From: Acidobacteriota bacterium
Lineage (GTDB): Bacteria > Acidobacteriota > Terriglobia > UBA7540
Assembly: GCA_004298155.1 (NCBI GenBank)
Contig: SCRD01000017.1
Coordinates: forward strand, 310,001-374,000
Direction of reading: 5' to 3'
DNA: 64,000 nucleotides
Positions 41,356 to 50,947 of this stretch are shown piece by piece; within the stretch, counting starts at the first letter, position 1, and the number at the start of each line of letters is the position of its first letter. The notes below the pieces were generated by a model, which saw nothing but the letters and a program-made list of their open reading frames with translations, had not been told where the DNA came from and did no database searches. The translations under genes were made by a program, and so were the position numbers.

Positions 41356-42525
41356 TTACGCTTTCGGCGAGTAATAGCCTTCGCGTGATACCACGCGGTA
41401 TTTGACTTTCTTACCCTTCTTATCGGTGATAATCAGCGGATTTCCCTGTGTGTCCACCAGTTGGATGTCCAGCTTATGGTACTTGCCATCCTGGGTGCTG
41501 TTCGTGGGTATAAATCCCAGACTGTACTGGTGCCGTAGCTGCCCGGCGACCTGCTGATAGATTTCCGGCACGGCGCCTTCGAAGCGCGGGAAAAAGGCAT
41601 CCCCGCCCGAATATCTGGCGATCGATGTCAGTGCATTCCGTGCCTGCAGCGTATCAATGTTTTCTCCGTACCGAATCGAGACAAATTCCTCGATGCTGAT
41701 CGCATAGATTGGAGTGTTCGAACCCTTGGCGATTTTGAGCATGTCGCCGTAAGTCAGTTTGCTGAAGGTATCAAATCCACTGACGATTGCCAGGATGGCT
41801 TTGCGCCCGCCCACATTCTTCATCCGGTCGATCGAGAATGACAGAGCATCGTAGAGATTGATCTCGCTGAAGCCTGGAATCCGCAGCGTGTCGAGCGCAC
41901 CACGCACCTGATAGCGGTCATGCGTGAAGTCCTGCAGGATGTGAGGCTGCATATCGAAATCGACCACAGCCACCCAGTCTTTAGGCTCCATGAAGTTTAG
42001 AAACTGGTAGGCGTCTTCGAGTGCGAGGTAAAGGTAGCCCCACCACTTGTTGCTGAACTCAACCAGCATCGCCACCGTGATGGGCGCTTCCGCCGTCGAG
42101 AAGTTTGTGACCGATTGTGGCACACCGTCGTCCATGACTTTGAAATTAGTCTTGGCGAGGCCGGTGATCGGGCTGCCGTTTTTGTCCGTCACCAGCACAT
42201 CGACGTTTACCAGGTTGGATTCGGTGGAGAGAGTGTAAACCTCGTTGGGGTTGATCTTTTCGGGTTGCTTTTCCTGTGGTGCCGGCTTACCGGCCTCCTG
42301 AGGGATCTTCTCGGGCTGCTCTGACGGCTGGTTCTCCGGCTGTTGCTGGAGGTCTGGCTTCGTCGACTTCTTGGGCGCGTAAACTGTCTCCCCGGGCTGG
42401 GGAGTCGGTCCCGGCCCAGGCTCCTGTTGCGCATGGGCAACCAGGTTCGACCCAAAAATCCACAAGCCGACAGCCGCAAAGATCGCCGCCGCGGCGCATA
42501 TCATCTTGGTCCGTGTGTTTTTCAT
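41356..42525 (-). CDS. Secreted VWFA-related protein of the acidobacterial type
   Basis: The 389-residue protein has a signal peptide (about 1-33, ending VAHAQQ) and a long Pro/Gln/Lys-rich low-complexity linker (34-85). A von Willebrand type A-like domain follows (NLVNVDVLVTDKNGSPITG and FKVMDDGVPQSVTNFS at its edge; about 140-340). This arrangement matches the VWFA-related family described from Acidobacteria (TIGR03436). The MIDAS DxSxS motif is not obvious (VEFSNKWWGYLY takes its place), so metal binding is doubtful. The start at 42525 gives a better signal peptide than 42543. The role is unknown; such proteins are thought to mediate adhesion or assembly at the surface. Confidence 0.87.
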   Translation of the reverse strand: MKNTRTKMICAAAAIFAAVGLWIFGSNLVAHAQQEPGPGPTPQPGETVYAPKKSTKPDLQQQPENQPSEQPEKIPQEAGKPAPQEKQPEKINPNEVYTLSTESNLVNVDVLVTDKNGSPITGLAKTNFKVMDDGVPQSVTNFSTAEAPITVAMLVEFSNKWWGYLYLALEDAYQFLNFMEPKDWVAVVDFDMQPHILQDFTHDRYQVRGALDTLRIPGFSEINLYDALSFSIDRMKNVGGRKAILAIVSGFDTFSKLTYGDMLKIAKGSNTPIYAISIEEFVSIRYGENIDTLQARNALTSIARYSGGDAFFPRFEGAVPEIYQQVAGQLRHQYSLGFIPTNSTQDGKYHKLDIQLVDTQGNPLIITDKKGKKVKYRVVSREGYYSPKA

Positions 42526-42774
42526 AACAGCCCTTTCCCCCATCGTTTATGATGCCATCGCACCGCTGAAGGGTCAACATGAGGGCTGACGGAACGGTTC
42601 TTCAACTGCTGATGGTGAGGAGACGGGCGATTCAATGGACTTCTTTACCTCTTGCTTCCGCCATCCGGTTGCGGTATACCAGTCGAACGGTAGATGACAG
42701 AGCCCCGGCCTATGGGCCTTCAGTCTTGGACGCCGGGCCCTCCATCAGATTTTGCAGACATTGGAGAGAACGCT

Positions 42775-43947
42775 ATGAATGCACACTCCACTCAAGTGGT
42801 TACGGAGAGCATGCCAGCGGAGCGGGCCAAACCCGCGAGCACCGGGCTGCACGCTGTCGCCGCTTCCGAGCGAGTTGTATCAGTAGACGCATTGCGCGGT
42901 TTTGACATGTTCTGGATAGCTGGCGGGGCCCCGTTTGTCATGGAATTTTTCAAACTGTTCGCAAACCCTTTGCCGCCCTGGCTCGGCGGGCAGTTTGAAC
43001 ACACATCTTGGATAGGTTTCGATTTCTGGGACATTATCATGCCCCTCTTCCTATTCATTGTGGGCGTGGCCATGCCATTCTCCATCGGCAAGAGGGTGGA
43101 ACGGGGAGACAGCCGGGCTCGCATCTACCGCAAGGTGGCCTATCGCGTGGCGGTGCTGTGGGTCCTGGGCATGGTGGCCCAGGGGCACCTGCTGCTCTTC
43201 ACGCTGGGCAATTTTCAGATTTACAGCAACACGCTGCAATCGATTGCCGCAGGCTACTTGATTGCGTCGATTGCGCTGGTGGAAATGCCCCTGCGCTGGC
43301 AGGCGGGGCTCGCGGCTGGGCTGTTGGTCGTCTATTGGGCGCTGATGCGCTTCGTCCCGGTGCCGGGAGTTGGGGCCGGAGTCATCACTCCTCAGGGCAA
43401 TCTGGCTATGTGGGTTGACACCGTAATTCTGGGCCGCTTCCGTGACGGAACCACCTACACCTGGATCCTGAGTAGCCTGGGTTTCGGCGCAACCACGCTG
43501 ATGGGCGTTCTGGCCGGTCACATGCTGCGTGGGCCCAAACCGAAGGAACGCAAGGCGCTGCTGCTGGCGGCCTCCGGCCTTGCCTGCCTTTTTGCGGGCT
43601 GGCTGTGGAGTTTTGAATTCCCCATCATCAAGCACATCTGGACCAGCTCCATGGTGCTGTGGTCGGGCGGCTGGTGTCTGCTGCTACTGGCCCTGTTCTA
43701 TTACGTCATCGACGTAAAGGGCTACCGCCGCTGGGCATTCTTCTTCATCGTCTTTGGCATGAACGCCATCGTCGCTTACATAGCCCCGGATATCATTCCA
43801 TTCAGGACTATCAGCCGGACGCTGTTCGCCGGGCTCGCAACGCACCTGGGAATCTTAGGCAACTTCCTCATCGCTGCGGGATCGGTGGGAATCCTCTGGC
43901 TCGGGCTCTACTACATGTTCTGCAAAAAGACCTTTGTGCGGATTTAG
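42775..43947 (+). CDS. DUF5009-type membrane acyltransferase-like protein
   Basis: The 390-residue membrane protein starts its core with RVVSVDALRGFDMFWIAGG, the signature of the heparan-alpha-glucosaminide N-acetyltransferase-like (DUF5009/NagX) family. It has about ten hydrophobic helices. DFWDIIMPLFLFIVGVAMPF carries the conserved D and P, GNFQIYSNTLQSIAAGYLIA the central conserved stretch, and FGMNAIVAYIAPDII the last one. It may transfer an acyl group to a sugar across the inner membrane. I start at 42775, which has GGAGAG upstream; frames open further left lack a ribosome site. The acceptor is unknown. Confidence 0.83.
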   Translation: MNAHSTQVVTESMPAERAKPASTGLHAVAASERVVSVDALRGFDMFWIAGGAPFVMEFFKLFANPLPPWLGGQFEHTSWIGFDFWDIIMPLFLFIVGVAMPFSIGKRVERGDSRARIYRKVAYRVAVLWVLGMVAQGHLLLFTLGNFQIYSNTLQSIAAGYLIASIALVEMPLRWQAGLAAGLLVVYWALMRFVPVPGVGAGVITPQGNLAMWVDTVILGRFRDGTTYTWILSSLGFGATTLMGVLAGHMLRGPKPKERKALLLAASGLACLFAGWLWSFEFPIIKHIWTSSMVLWSGGWCLLLLALFYYVIDVKGYRRWAFFFIVFGMNAIVAYIAPDIIPFRTISRTLFAGLATHLGILGNFLIAAGSVGILWLGLYYMFCKKTFVRI

Positions 43948-43993
43948 CGTGCTTCTGCAGTAAAATAGCAATGGCCCCATCTCCAGGATCCCT

Positions 43994-44024
43994 GCACCCT
44001 TAGCGTGTACGCGATGTAGGGTGC
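43994..44024. repeat. Nested inverted repeat after the acyltransferase-like gene
   Basis: Outer arms GCACCCT (43994-44000) and AGGGTGC (44018-44024) enclose an inner hairpin GCGT-GT-ACGC (44003-44012). It lies 47 bp beyond the stop codon. There is no T-run, but it could terminate or stabilise the transcript. Confidence 0.4.
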
Positions 44025-44212
44025 GTGGCCCTTTCGCAGGCGTGCACCCCCGGTTTGCGCCTGTTCCACAAGTAAAATAAGACATTCCTCCGATGAAAGT
44101 ACTGCCCATGAGTTGTGCCCTTGGGCTGGGGTTCGTGTTACTCAGTTTGGCAAAGTTTGAGCTGGATGGCGTAAGATGAACAAAGACAACACTCATGGCG
44201 AAATGACTTTTT

Positions 44213-44911
44213 ATGCGTATTCACATCATCCAGCACGCGGTGTTTGAAGGGCCGGGAGCAATCTCCGAGTGGGCGCGAGAGCGAGAGCACTTGATCTCGG
44301 TCACCGAACAGTTCAGGCGGGGAAGGTTGCCGGCGGTCGATGACTTCGATTTCCTGATCATCATGGGCGGGCCAATGAGCGCGAACGACGGAGCCCAGTT
44401 CGGTTGGCTCGCGGAGGAAAAGAAGTTGATCGCGGAATCGCTGCGCGAGGAAAAGGTAATCCTGGGAGTGTGCCTGGGCGCGCAGCTTCTGGCGCAGGCG
44501 TTGGGTGCGCAGGTTTATCGCAACCGGGAGAAAGAGATTGGATGGTTTCCAGTCCGTCTGACGCTTGAAGCGGAGCGCAGCAGGTTATTTTCCGGTCTGC
44601 CAGCAAAAATGACAGTCCTGCAGTGGCATGGCGAAACGTTTGACCTGCCGCAGGGTGCTGTGCTACTGGCCGAAAATAAGCTGTGCCGCAACCAGGCATT
44701 CGAGATTGACGGCAGAGTTCTGGGGCTGCAATTCCATCTGGAAGTGCAGCCACAAGGGCTTGAGCGATTAATCGAGAACTCGGCGGCGGACCTTGCCTCC
44801 GGGCCGGCGGTCCAATCGGCGACAGAGATGCGCGCCCTTGCACACCTTGCACAAGCCCTCCTGCCTGCGCTTTATACCATCCTCGATCGCCTGGCTGCAG
44901 CTGCGGCCTGA
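44213..44911 (+). CDS. Class I glutamine amidotransferase-like protein
   Basis: The 232-residue protein carries the triad of class I glutamine amidotransferases: nucleophile Cys in ILGVCLGAQLLAQALGA, and His and Glu in LQFHLEVQ. The oxyanion loop IIMGGPMSAND is also present. It is a stand-alone domain of the type annotated as GMP synthase-like amidotransferase; no synthetase domain is fused or adjacent. The natural substrate may be a gamma-glutamyl compound rather than glutamine. It acts in the cytoplasm. Confidence 0.87.
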   Translation: MRIHIIQHAVFEGPGAISEWAREREHLISVTEQFRRGRLPAVDDFDFLIIMGGPMSANDGAQFGWLAEEKKLIAESLREEKVILGVCLGAQLLAQALGAQVYRNREKEIGWFPVRLTLEAERSRLFSGLPAKMTVLQWHGETFDLPQGAVLLAENKLCRNQAFEIDGRVLGLQFHLEVQPQGLERLIENSAADLASGPAVQSATEMRALAHLAQALLPALYTILDRLAAAAA

Positions 44912-45055
44912 CGACCATTGTGAAGGCAATCCTTGCAATCTAAGGTGGTTTCCTCTTAAAGTTGTGCTTTGCGTGAGTCAATCCACGCTCGGCTGGAAAT
45001 TTTGCGACAGACAGCAACTGCACTCAATCCTCGCAATTGAAAGGAAAGACAGGCG

Positions 45056-45580
45056 ATGAACGCAGAATGGAGCGAGCCGCTAAAGGTTCGGCAGGCCCGC
45101 GTTGACGATGCGAAGGAGATTGCCAGAATCTATAACCAGGGTGTGCAGGACCGCGCCGCAACTTTTGAAAACGCTTACGTCACTCCGGAGGAGCGTTACC
45201 TGTGGCTGGCCGCCCGGCCGGACCGGTACCCGGTGCTGGTGGCCGAAGTGAAGCACACGCTGATGGGCTGGGCAGCGCTCAACCCTTACAGCCCGCGGAG
45301 ATGTTTTGACGGCGTGGCGGAATTGTCCATTTTTATCGAACGCAGCTTGCGCGGGCACGGTGTAGCGCAGGAACTCATTAAGGCCATGCAGGACGCGGCG
45401 CGCGAAAAAGGTTTCTATAAGCTGGTGGGGCGCATTATTGCCGACAACGGTCCGGCACGCAAACTCTGCGAACTGGCCGGCTGGCGGGAAGTTGGGGTGT
45501 TCGAGAAGCATGGCCAGCTCGGAAGCGAGTGGCATGACCTCGTGCTGGTGGAATACCTGATCCCTGAAAACATGAAGTAA
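45056..45580 (+). CDS. GNAT acetyltransferase of the phosphinothricin/arsinothricin type
   Basis: The 174-residue protein begins VRQARVDDAKEIARIYNQGV and has ATFENAYVTPEERYLWL, features of the bar/pat and ArsN1 group. The acetyl-CoA loop is ERSLRGHGVAQELIKAM (R-x-x-G-x-G/A equivalent). AGWREVGVFEKHGQLGSEWHDLVLVEYLI is represented here by its pieces AGWREVGVFEKHG and SEWHDLVLVE, typical of the C-terminal end. It probably N-acetylates a toxic amino acid analogue; which one is not known. A TPR gene follows after 16 bp, likely in the same transcript. Confidence 0.85.
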   Translation: MNAEWSEPLKVRQARVDDAKEIARIYNQGVQDRAATFENAYVTPEERYLWLAARPDRYPVLVAEVKHTLMGWAALNPYSPRRCFDGVAELSIFIERSLRGHGVAQELIKAMQDAAREKGFYKLVGRIIADNGPARKLCELAGWREVGVFEKHGQLGSEWHDLVLVEYLIPENMK

Positions 45581-45596
45581 AGGAGATGGCGCTGCC

Positions 45597-45938
45597 GTGG
45601 TCGAAAATGAAACTGGGAAATCGCCGCTTGAAGCTTTTGAGGAGTTGGCGGCCAAGGCTCCTGATAATGTGATGGTCCACTACAGCCTGGGGCGAGAATA
45701 CCTGAAGGCAAAGCGATATGCCGAAGCGGAACGCGAACTTCGCGAGGCGCTGCGGCTGAAGCCTGATTATTCGGCGGCCTACCGTGAACTGGGGAAGTCG
45801 TTGGTGGGACTTGACCGCCCCGATGAAGCCCGCGAGGTTTATACCAAGGGTGTCGAAGTGGCTTGCGGGAAGGGCGATCTGCAAACTCAGCGCGAGATTG
45901 AGGTTTTCCTGCGGCGGCTTGATAAAGCCGGGGCATAA
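45597..45938 (+). CDS. Small tetratricopeptide-repeat protein
   Basis: The 113-residue protein begins with GTG and contains two or three TPR units (VMVHYSLGREYLKAKRYAEA, ELREALRLKPDYSAAYRELG, KSLVGLDRPDEAREVYTKGV). No signal peptide is present, so it is cytoplasmic. AGGAGATGG lies 12 nt or so upstream. The gene follows the acetyltransferase gene by 16 bp. A protein-binding role is expected; the partner is unknown. Confidence 0.8.
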   Translation: MVENETGKSPLEAFEELAAKAPDNVMVHYSLGREYLKAKRYAEAERELREALRLKPDYSAAYRELGKSLVGLDRPDEAREVYTKGVEVACGKGDLQTQREIEVFLRRLDKAGA

Positions 45939-45989
45939 GCCTTCCTATCTGCCAAATCTCAAATCAAGTGGTGCGGACGAATGGTTCGG

Positions 45990-46856
45990 CTAATCGAACG
46001 GAAGGCGTTGCGCTGTTTTTAACCGAAGTTGACGGGTCAGGCTTGTTTTAAGGGTTTCAAACGCCTCGCGTGGGCTGTCCACAAAGCGGATCAGCTTTGA
46101 TTCCTCGGCGGTAACCGTTCCTGTCTCCCTCAGCCAGTCAAAATTCACAGCTTTCTTCCAGAACCTGGAACCGTAGAGCAGGATGGTTGCGCGATGGCCC
46201 ATCTTGTGGGTCTGGATCAGGGTCAGGAATTCCCACATTTCATCCATAGTGCCAAATCCCCCGGGAAAAACGATGACGGCGCGCGAAGGCTGGGCAAACC
46301 ACAGCTTGCGCATGAAAAAGTATCGAAAAAGGAAGCCGAGTTCAGGAGTGATGTAGGGATTCGAGCTTTGTTCCATAGGGAGCCGGATATTGAAGCCGAT
46401 GGAGACGCCTCCGGCTTCGTGGGCGCCCCGATTGGCGGCCTCCATGATGCCGGGTCCGCCTCCCGAACAGACAACAAGGAAATGCCTGCCGTTCTTCAGA
46501 CTCAGTGACCAGTTGGTGATCAGGTGGGCGAGTTCACGGGCTTGCTCATAGTATTTTGACATCTTCAGCGCCATGCGCGCGGCGCGCAATTCTTCCCTGG
46601 TGGGCGGGGGCCCGCCGCACTTGGCGCGGGTCATCACCTCGCGAAGTTTTTCACGCGCCTTGTCGTAGGGAAGCATGCGCGCCGACCCGAAGAAGACCAC
46701 GGTGTTCTGCACACCGGCGCGGCGCAGGCGTACGTGTGGCTCCAGATATTCCGCCACGATCCGCAGCGTTCGGGCGTCGGCGCTGTCCATGAAGCGTTCA
46801 TTTCGATATGCGAGCCTGGGTAAGCGTGGAGGATTGTGCCATTTAGACTTGCTCAT
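45990..46856 (-). CDS. LOG-family (TIGR00730-like) Rossmann protein
   Basis: A 288-residue protein. Core motifs are VVFFGSARMLPYDKA, VVCSGGGPGIMEAANRGAHE and VIVFPGGFGTMDEMWEFLTL (PGGxGTxxE), which mark the LOG/lysine-decarboxylase-like family. Many members are cytokinin-type nucleotide phosphoribohydrolases or ppGpp-binding nucleosidases (PpnN-like). The N-terminal 60 residues are an extension not found in the short LOG proteins. The start at 46856 follows GAGAGG. It is a single gene facing the TPR gene. Confidence 0.88.
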   Translation of the reverse strand: MSKSKWHNPPRLPRLAYRNERFMDSADARTLRIVAEYLEPHVRLRRAGVQNTVVFFGSARMLPYDKAREKLREVMTRAKCGGPPPTREELRAARMALKMSKYYEQARELAHLITNWSLSLKNGRHFLVVCSGGGPGIMEAANRGAHEAGGVSIGFNIRLPMEQSSNPYITPELGFLFRYFFMRKLWFAQPSRAVIVFPGGFGTMDEMWEFLTLIQTHKMGHRATILLYGSRFWKKAVNFDWLRETGTVTAEESKLIRFVDSPREAFETLKTSLTRQLRLKTAQRLPFD

Positions 46857-47085
46857 GGTGCCTCTCAAAGTGAAGTTCGCGAGCAACAAATTTACAGCAT
46901 AGCAAACTCATTGGTTTCTCGTACATGACGTGACGGGGATCACAGCGTCCCGGGATAAAATGTCATTTCATTTGGGTAGGTGCGGCTGAAGCCTCGTGGC
47001 CGTCCGTCTTGCGGACGCCTTCCGTCCAGAGCAGCTTCCTGCGCCGAGTTGAAAAGACAATTGAAGTATCCAAGGAGGTTGGGTC

Positions 47086-48444
47086 ATGGCTGGTTTCAAT
47101 CGTCGAGAGTTTATGCGCCGGGGCGCAGCAGGCGCAGCGGGTATGGGACTGTTTTTAAATGGCGAATACGTGGCTGTTGATGCGGCCACGCCCCTGCCAG
47201 AACCCGCCGCTCCAAGTGACCGGGTGAACGTGGGGTTTATCGGCTTTGGCATACGCGGCAATATTCTGTTTGAATCGTGCAGACTGACCGGGCAGGCCAA
47301 CCTGGTCGAGGTTTGCGACTGCTACAAGGGGCACCTTGAACGCGCCAGGGAGCGGACCGAGGGCAAAATCGACACCAACTTTGCCCAGTACAAGAAGTTG
47401 CTGGACCGCAAAGACATCGACGCCGTCGTGATTGCCACGCCGGACCACTGGCACAAGCCCCTTTTCCTGGATGCGATCGCCGCTGGCAAAGATGTCTATA
47501 TCGAAAAGCCCATGACGCACCGCATCGCCGATGGCCAGGAGATGATTAATGCCGCGCGGAAGGCCAGGCGCATCGTGCAGGTGGGCAGCCAGTGGATTTC
47601 CTCCAGCCAGAACAAGATTGCCAAAGAGATGGTCTCTTCCGGCAAGGTGGGAAAAGTTACCAAGGTGATGGCGGCCTACAATCGCAACAGCTCGGCGGGT
47701 GCCTGGAACTACCCCATTCCGCCGGACCTCGAAAACGGCGTGAACTTTAATTGGGAAGAATGGCTGGGATCGGCTCCCCAGCGTCCCTATGATCCCGAAC
47801 GCGTTTTCCGCTACCGCAAATATTGGGATTATTCGGGCGGGATCACCACGGATTTATTCGTCCACCTGATTACCTCCATCCACTACGTCCTGGGCGCCAC
47901 TATGCCCAGAAGCGTTGTGTCGACAGGTGGAATCCTCGCGCGTAACGACGGCCGCCAGGTCCCTGACACTCTTGACGCTCTGTTCGAATACCCTGAAGGG
48001 TTCCATGTAAACATGGCCTCTACCTTCAACGCTGAAGGCGTATCAGGAAACGGTATCCACTTCCTGGGTACGGATGGCTCGCTGGTGTTGCCCCTGGGCG
48101 GTTCATCCATGGTTTACGGCGTTGATTCCCACCGCGAGGGCTATAGCTATTCCATCGATAGCTGGCCCGTGGCCCTGCAGGAAAGGTTTATGAATGTGGG
48201 AAACCGCCGCGAAGAGGCTGCGAGGAAGGCCCCGCCGCCGAAAGAAATTCAGGCCAAAGACAGCGCAGACCCTACAACGCTGCACCTGGCCGCATTCTTT
48301 GACTGCGTGCGCACGCGGAAACAGTGCGATGAAAACGCTGAAGTTGGCCACCGTGCGGCCTCAGCCGGGCATATGGTCAATTTGTCTTACACCGCCGGGA
48401 AGAAAGTTGTTTGGGACGAAGCATCGGGCACTGCCATCGCCTAG
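47086..48444 (+). CDS. Tat-exported Gfo/Idh/MocA-family oxidoreductase
   Basis: The 452-residue protein opens with FNRREFMRRGAAGAAGMGLF, a twin-arginine signal. An NAD(P)-binding Rossmann domain follows (VNVGFIGFGIRGNILFESC), then DAVVIATPDHWHKPLFLDAI and DVYIEKPMTHRIADGQEMI, where the Lys of EKP is the conserved catalytic/cofactor residue. The C-terminal alpha-beta domain starts near 190 (GKVTKVMAAYNRNSSAGAWN). Exported members often hold their cofactor tightly and act on glycans or glycosides. CAAGGAGG precedes the ATG. The substrate is unknown. Confidence 0.92.
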   Translation: MAGFNRREFMRRGAAGAAGMGLFLNGEYVAVDAATPLPEPAAPSDRVNVGFIGFGIRGNILFESCRLTGQANLVEVCDCYKGHLERARERTEGKIDTNFAQYKKLLDRKDIDAVVIATPDHWHKPLFLDAIAAGKDVYIEKPMTHRIADGQEMINAARKARRIVQVGSQWISSSQNKIAKEMVSSGKVGKVTKVMAAYNRNSSAGAWNYPIPPDLENGVNFNWEEWLGSAPQRPYDPERVFRYRKYWDYSGGITTDLFVHLITSIHYVLGATMPRSVVSTGGILARNDGRQVPDTLDALFEYPEGFHVNMASTFNAEGVSGNGIHFLGTDGSLVLPLGGSSMVYGVDSHREGYSYSIDSWPVALQERFMNVGNRREEAARKAPPPKEIQAKDSADPTTLHLAAFFDCVRTRKQCDENAEVGHRAASAGHMVNLSYTAGKKVVWDEASGTAIA

Positions 48445-48743
48445 GCGGCAATCGGCAAGGAAGAGAATTAGAGGTGCGGAGTTTGCCATCCTCCAAAGGT
48501 TCCTCCTCTATGCGTTCCGCAGGCGGTTGCACGAAGGCATCAAGCCGCACATTTGCGGCCTCCATGCCTTCAGGATGCGCCTGGATGAGTTTGGCGGACG
48601 AAGGCTTCTTTTCGCGGATGGCGCACGCCATGTCGATGACAGTGGATTAATGATCTCATCCATAGCGGAAGTCCGAAGGGAGTCGGACCAACCTAAGCTC
48701 GCGTGAGATTTGATCCAAAGAGACTGAAATCTGTCGCCAAGGC
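48445..48743. other. Intergenic stretch before tRNA-Lys
   Basis: About 300 bp. An open frame on the plus strand continues to 48706 (RRRLHEGIKPHICGLHAFRM), and others lie on the minus strand, but none has a ribosome site or a recognised family. I see no certain feature. Confidence 0.45.
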
Positions 48744-48819
48744 TGGTGAGCCGGCCGGGACTCGAACCCGGAACCCTTGCCTTAAAAGGGCAATGCTCTA
48801 CCACTTGAGCTACCGGCCC
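48744..48819 (-). tRNA. tRNA-Lys (anticodon TTT)
   Basis: Read on the minus strand from 48819: acceptor GGGCCGG pairing with CCGGCTC, D-arm GCTC/GAGC, anticodon stem TTGCC/GGCAA with loop CTTTTAA (anticodon TTT, Lys), variable loop GGGTT, T-arm CCGGG-TTCGAGT-CCCGG, discriminator A and encoded CCA (48746-48744). It is a complete cloverleaf of 76 nt. Confidence 0.97.
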
Positions 48820-49286
48820 GGTGATGGACTTTCTCTGGCCCGTAATGCGATTGCTTTCCCCGCCGGATGAGAATGCACCTGGTTGGCGCTCTTTACCAGG
48901 CGGGTGCAGCGGCGGGACACCGCATTTTCCACGGCTAGCGCCCGCATCGCGTTTCGTCACAGAGTTACTAGAATGCCTCACCACTTCGTTTACTGTCAAT
49001 AAACCAAGGTCGCCAGTGGTGGCTCCGATTGATCCAGATTTTACGGCACAGGCATCCTGGCCGTGTCATTTGGCTGCGGCATGGGTAAGGACGCCGGCGC
49101 CACAAGTCAAAATGAGTCATTACACCGTCCCCTAAGCGGTGCGCAGTTAGAGTGAATTCGTGATTTTTTGGCCGATCCAATCAGTGCCCTTGTAAATCGG
49201 GGCCAAGTCCGATATAAGTCAATCCCTTGTTTTCTTTGCGACAGAATCACTGGCATCCCCGCGTAGGGAGGAAGGAAGGAACCCGC
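48820..49286. other. Intergenic region with a dispersed repeat copy
   Basis: About 470 bp with no gene. It contains the repeat at 49045-49175 that recurs near tRNA-Asn. Just before the next gene the sequence is purine rich (GGGAGGAAGGAAGGA), serving as its ribosome site. Confidence 0.5.
49045..49175 (+). repeat. Dispersed repeat, copy 1 (near tRNA-Lys)
   Basis: Matches 58261-58402 in the same orientation: the first 28 nt agree at 24 positions, a second block of 27 nt (from 49100) agrees at 22, and both copies end near GATTTTTGGCCGA-like sequence. The middle parts are diverged. The motif AAATGGGCCACTAC/AAATGAGTCATTAC recalls terminal repeats of IS21-like elements, but no transposase remains. 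Confidence 0.55.
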
Positions 49287-50849
49287 ATGCGTCCATCAAT
49301 CTTCGCTGGCAGGACTCTGCTTTTATTATTTGCCTGCCTATGGTTTGGTTCATCATGGGCCAGGGCAGAAGTCAAGCTGCCGTCGCTCTTCAGCGAAAAC
49401 ATGGTGTTACAGGCAGGCGCCAAAGACTCCGTGTGGGGTATGGCCGCCGCCAATGAAAGGGTAACTGTGACTCTAGGCAGCGCGCAGGCAACTGCCACGG
49501 CCGATGCATCCGGGCGCTGGAAGCTTGAGATCGGTCCGCTCGAACCCGGTGGGCCGTTTGAGATGACGGTTTCGGGCGCCAACACTATCGTCATCCACAA
49601 CGTTATGGTAGGCCAGGTGTGGATTTGCTCCGGGCAATCGAACATGGAGTTCAACGTGGCGCCGGAAAACAACAGCTGGGAAACCGGTGTTTACGACTTT
49701 AAGAACGTTGTCGCCTCTGCTGACAATCCGATGGTCCGCATGTTCACGGTGGTCAAGACCATTGCGGGAGAGCCGCAAAGTGATGTCGCCGGCCGGTGGG
49801 AAATCACCAGCCCGGAAACCGTGTCGCATTTTTCCGCCGTGGGTTATTTCTTCGGGCTGAATCTGTTGAAGGCGTTGCATGAGCCCATCGGGCTGATTCA
49901 TACCTCGTGGGGCGGCACGCCGGCTGAGTCATGGACCACCCGCGCGACCCTTGAATCAAACCCGGCCTTTGCAGAAATCCTCGAAGGGTGGCAGAAAGAT
50001 TACCAGGCTTACCCGGCGGCGATGGAGCATTACCGCACCGAGCTTAGTGATTGGGAGAAGGCCTCGAAGCAGGCTGAATCGGCCGGGAAGCCGATGCCTC
50101 CCGCTCCGCACCTTCCCCCCGATCCACGCAGCAACCCCTGGCGCCCATCGTCGCTCTATAATGCAATGATCGCGCCGCTGATCCCTTATCGAATCGAGGG
50201 CGCTATCTGGTACCAGGGTGAGTCAAACGCGAGCCGTCCCGCCCAGTACGCCAGGCTATTCCCGGCCATGATCCAGGACTGGCGGCGCGGGTGGGGTGAG
50301 GGTGATTTTCCGTTCCTCTTCGTGCAGCTAGCGGGCTACCAGAACGTCCACCTGCCCAACGACTGGCCGCTGTTGCGGGAAGCGCAACTCCAGGCGCTTT
50401 CTCTGCCCAATACGGCCATGGCTGTGACCGTCGATATCGGCGATGCGTCTAGCGTGCATCCCCGCAACAAGCAGGAGGTAGGCCGGAGGTTGGCGCTTGC
50501 GGCACAGGCGGTCGCCTACGGCCAGAGAGTCATTTATTCAGGCCCGCTTTACACATCCATGGAGGTTGATGGGGATAAGGTTCGCCTCCACTTTACCCAC
50601 CTGGGCGGCGGGCTGGTCGCGGGTGGTACCGCTCCGGGCCACCTGGAAGGCTTTGAGATTGCCGGCGCCGACCACAAATTCGTGGGCGCCTCCGCGCGGA
50701 TCGAGGGTGACACGATCGTCGTGGAAAGTGGCTCAGTGGAACGTCCACTGGCAGTCCGTTATGGCTGGCAAAGCTACCCAGTCTGCAATCTGTACAACCA
50801 GGCAGGCCTCCCTGCTTCACCCTTCCGCACGGACGACTGGACGGAATAA
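49287..50849 (+). CDS. Exported sialate O-acetylesterase
   Basis: The 520-residue protein has a signal peptide (about 1-29, ending SWARAE). A short beta-sandwich domain (LFSENMVLQAGAKDSVWGMA) comes first. The SGNH-type esterase then shows VWICSGQSNMEFNV (catalytic Ser), HTSWGGTPAESWT (Gly block), IEGAIWYQGESNASRP (Asn block) and a final DIGDASSVHPRNKQEVGRR with the catalytic Asp and His. It should remove O-acetyl groups from sialic acids or other acetylated glycans. The start at 49287 is preferred because of GGAAGGAAGGA upstream; 49227 has no site. No sialic-acid catabolism genes adjoin it. Confidence 0.9.
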   Translation: MRPSIFAGRTLLLLFACLWFGSSWARAEVKLPSLFSENMVLQAGAKDSVWGMAAANERVTVTLGSAQATATADASGRWKLEIGPLEPGGPFEMTVSGANTIVIHNVMVGQVWICSGQSNMEFNVAPENNSWETGVYDFKNVVASADNPMVRMFTVVKTIAGEPQSDVAGRWEITSPETVSHFSAVGYFFGLNLLKALHEPIGLIHTSWGGTPAESWTTRATLESNPAFAEILEGWQKDYQAYPAAMEHYRTELSDWEKASKQAESAGKPMPPAPHLPPDPRSNPWRPSSLYNAMIAPLIPYRIEGAIWYQGESNASRPAQYARLFPAMIQDWRRGWGEGDFPFLFVQLAGYQNVHLPNDWPLLREAQLQALSLPNTAMAVTVDIGDASSVHPRNKQEVGRRLALAAQAVAYGQRVIYSGPLYTSMEVDGDKVRLHFTHLGGGLVAGGTAPGHLEGFEIAGADHKFVGASARIEGDTIVVESGSVERPLAVRYGWQSYPVCNLYNQAGLPASPFRTDDWTE

Positions 50850-50947
50850 GAGAATGCGTAGCAGCCAACAGGTCCACTTGTAGAAGCGCCCCGGCGGGGC
50901 GTCTCCACAAAAGCGGCCCCATGAAAGAAACCACAACAGAGGACGTC

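Noticed and set aside
48445-48706. Possible small gene between the Gfo/Idh gene and tRNA-Lys
   Set aside because: Overlapping frames on both strands are open but none has a start with ribosome site or homology I recognise.
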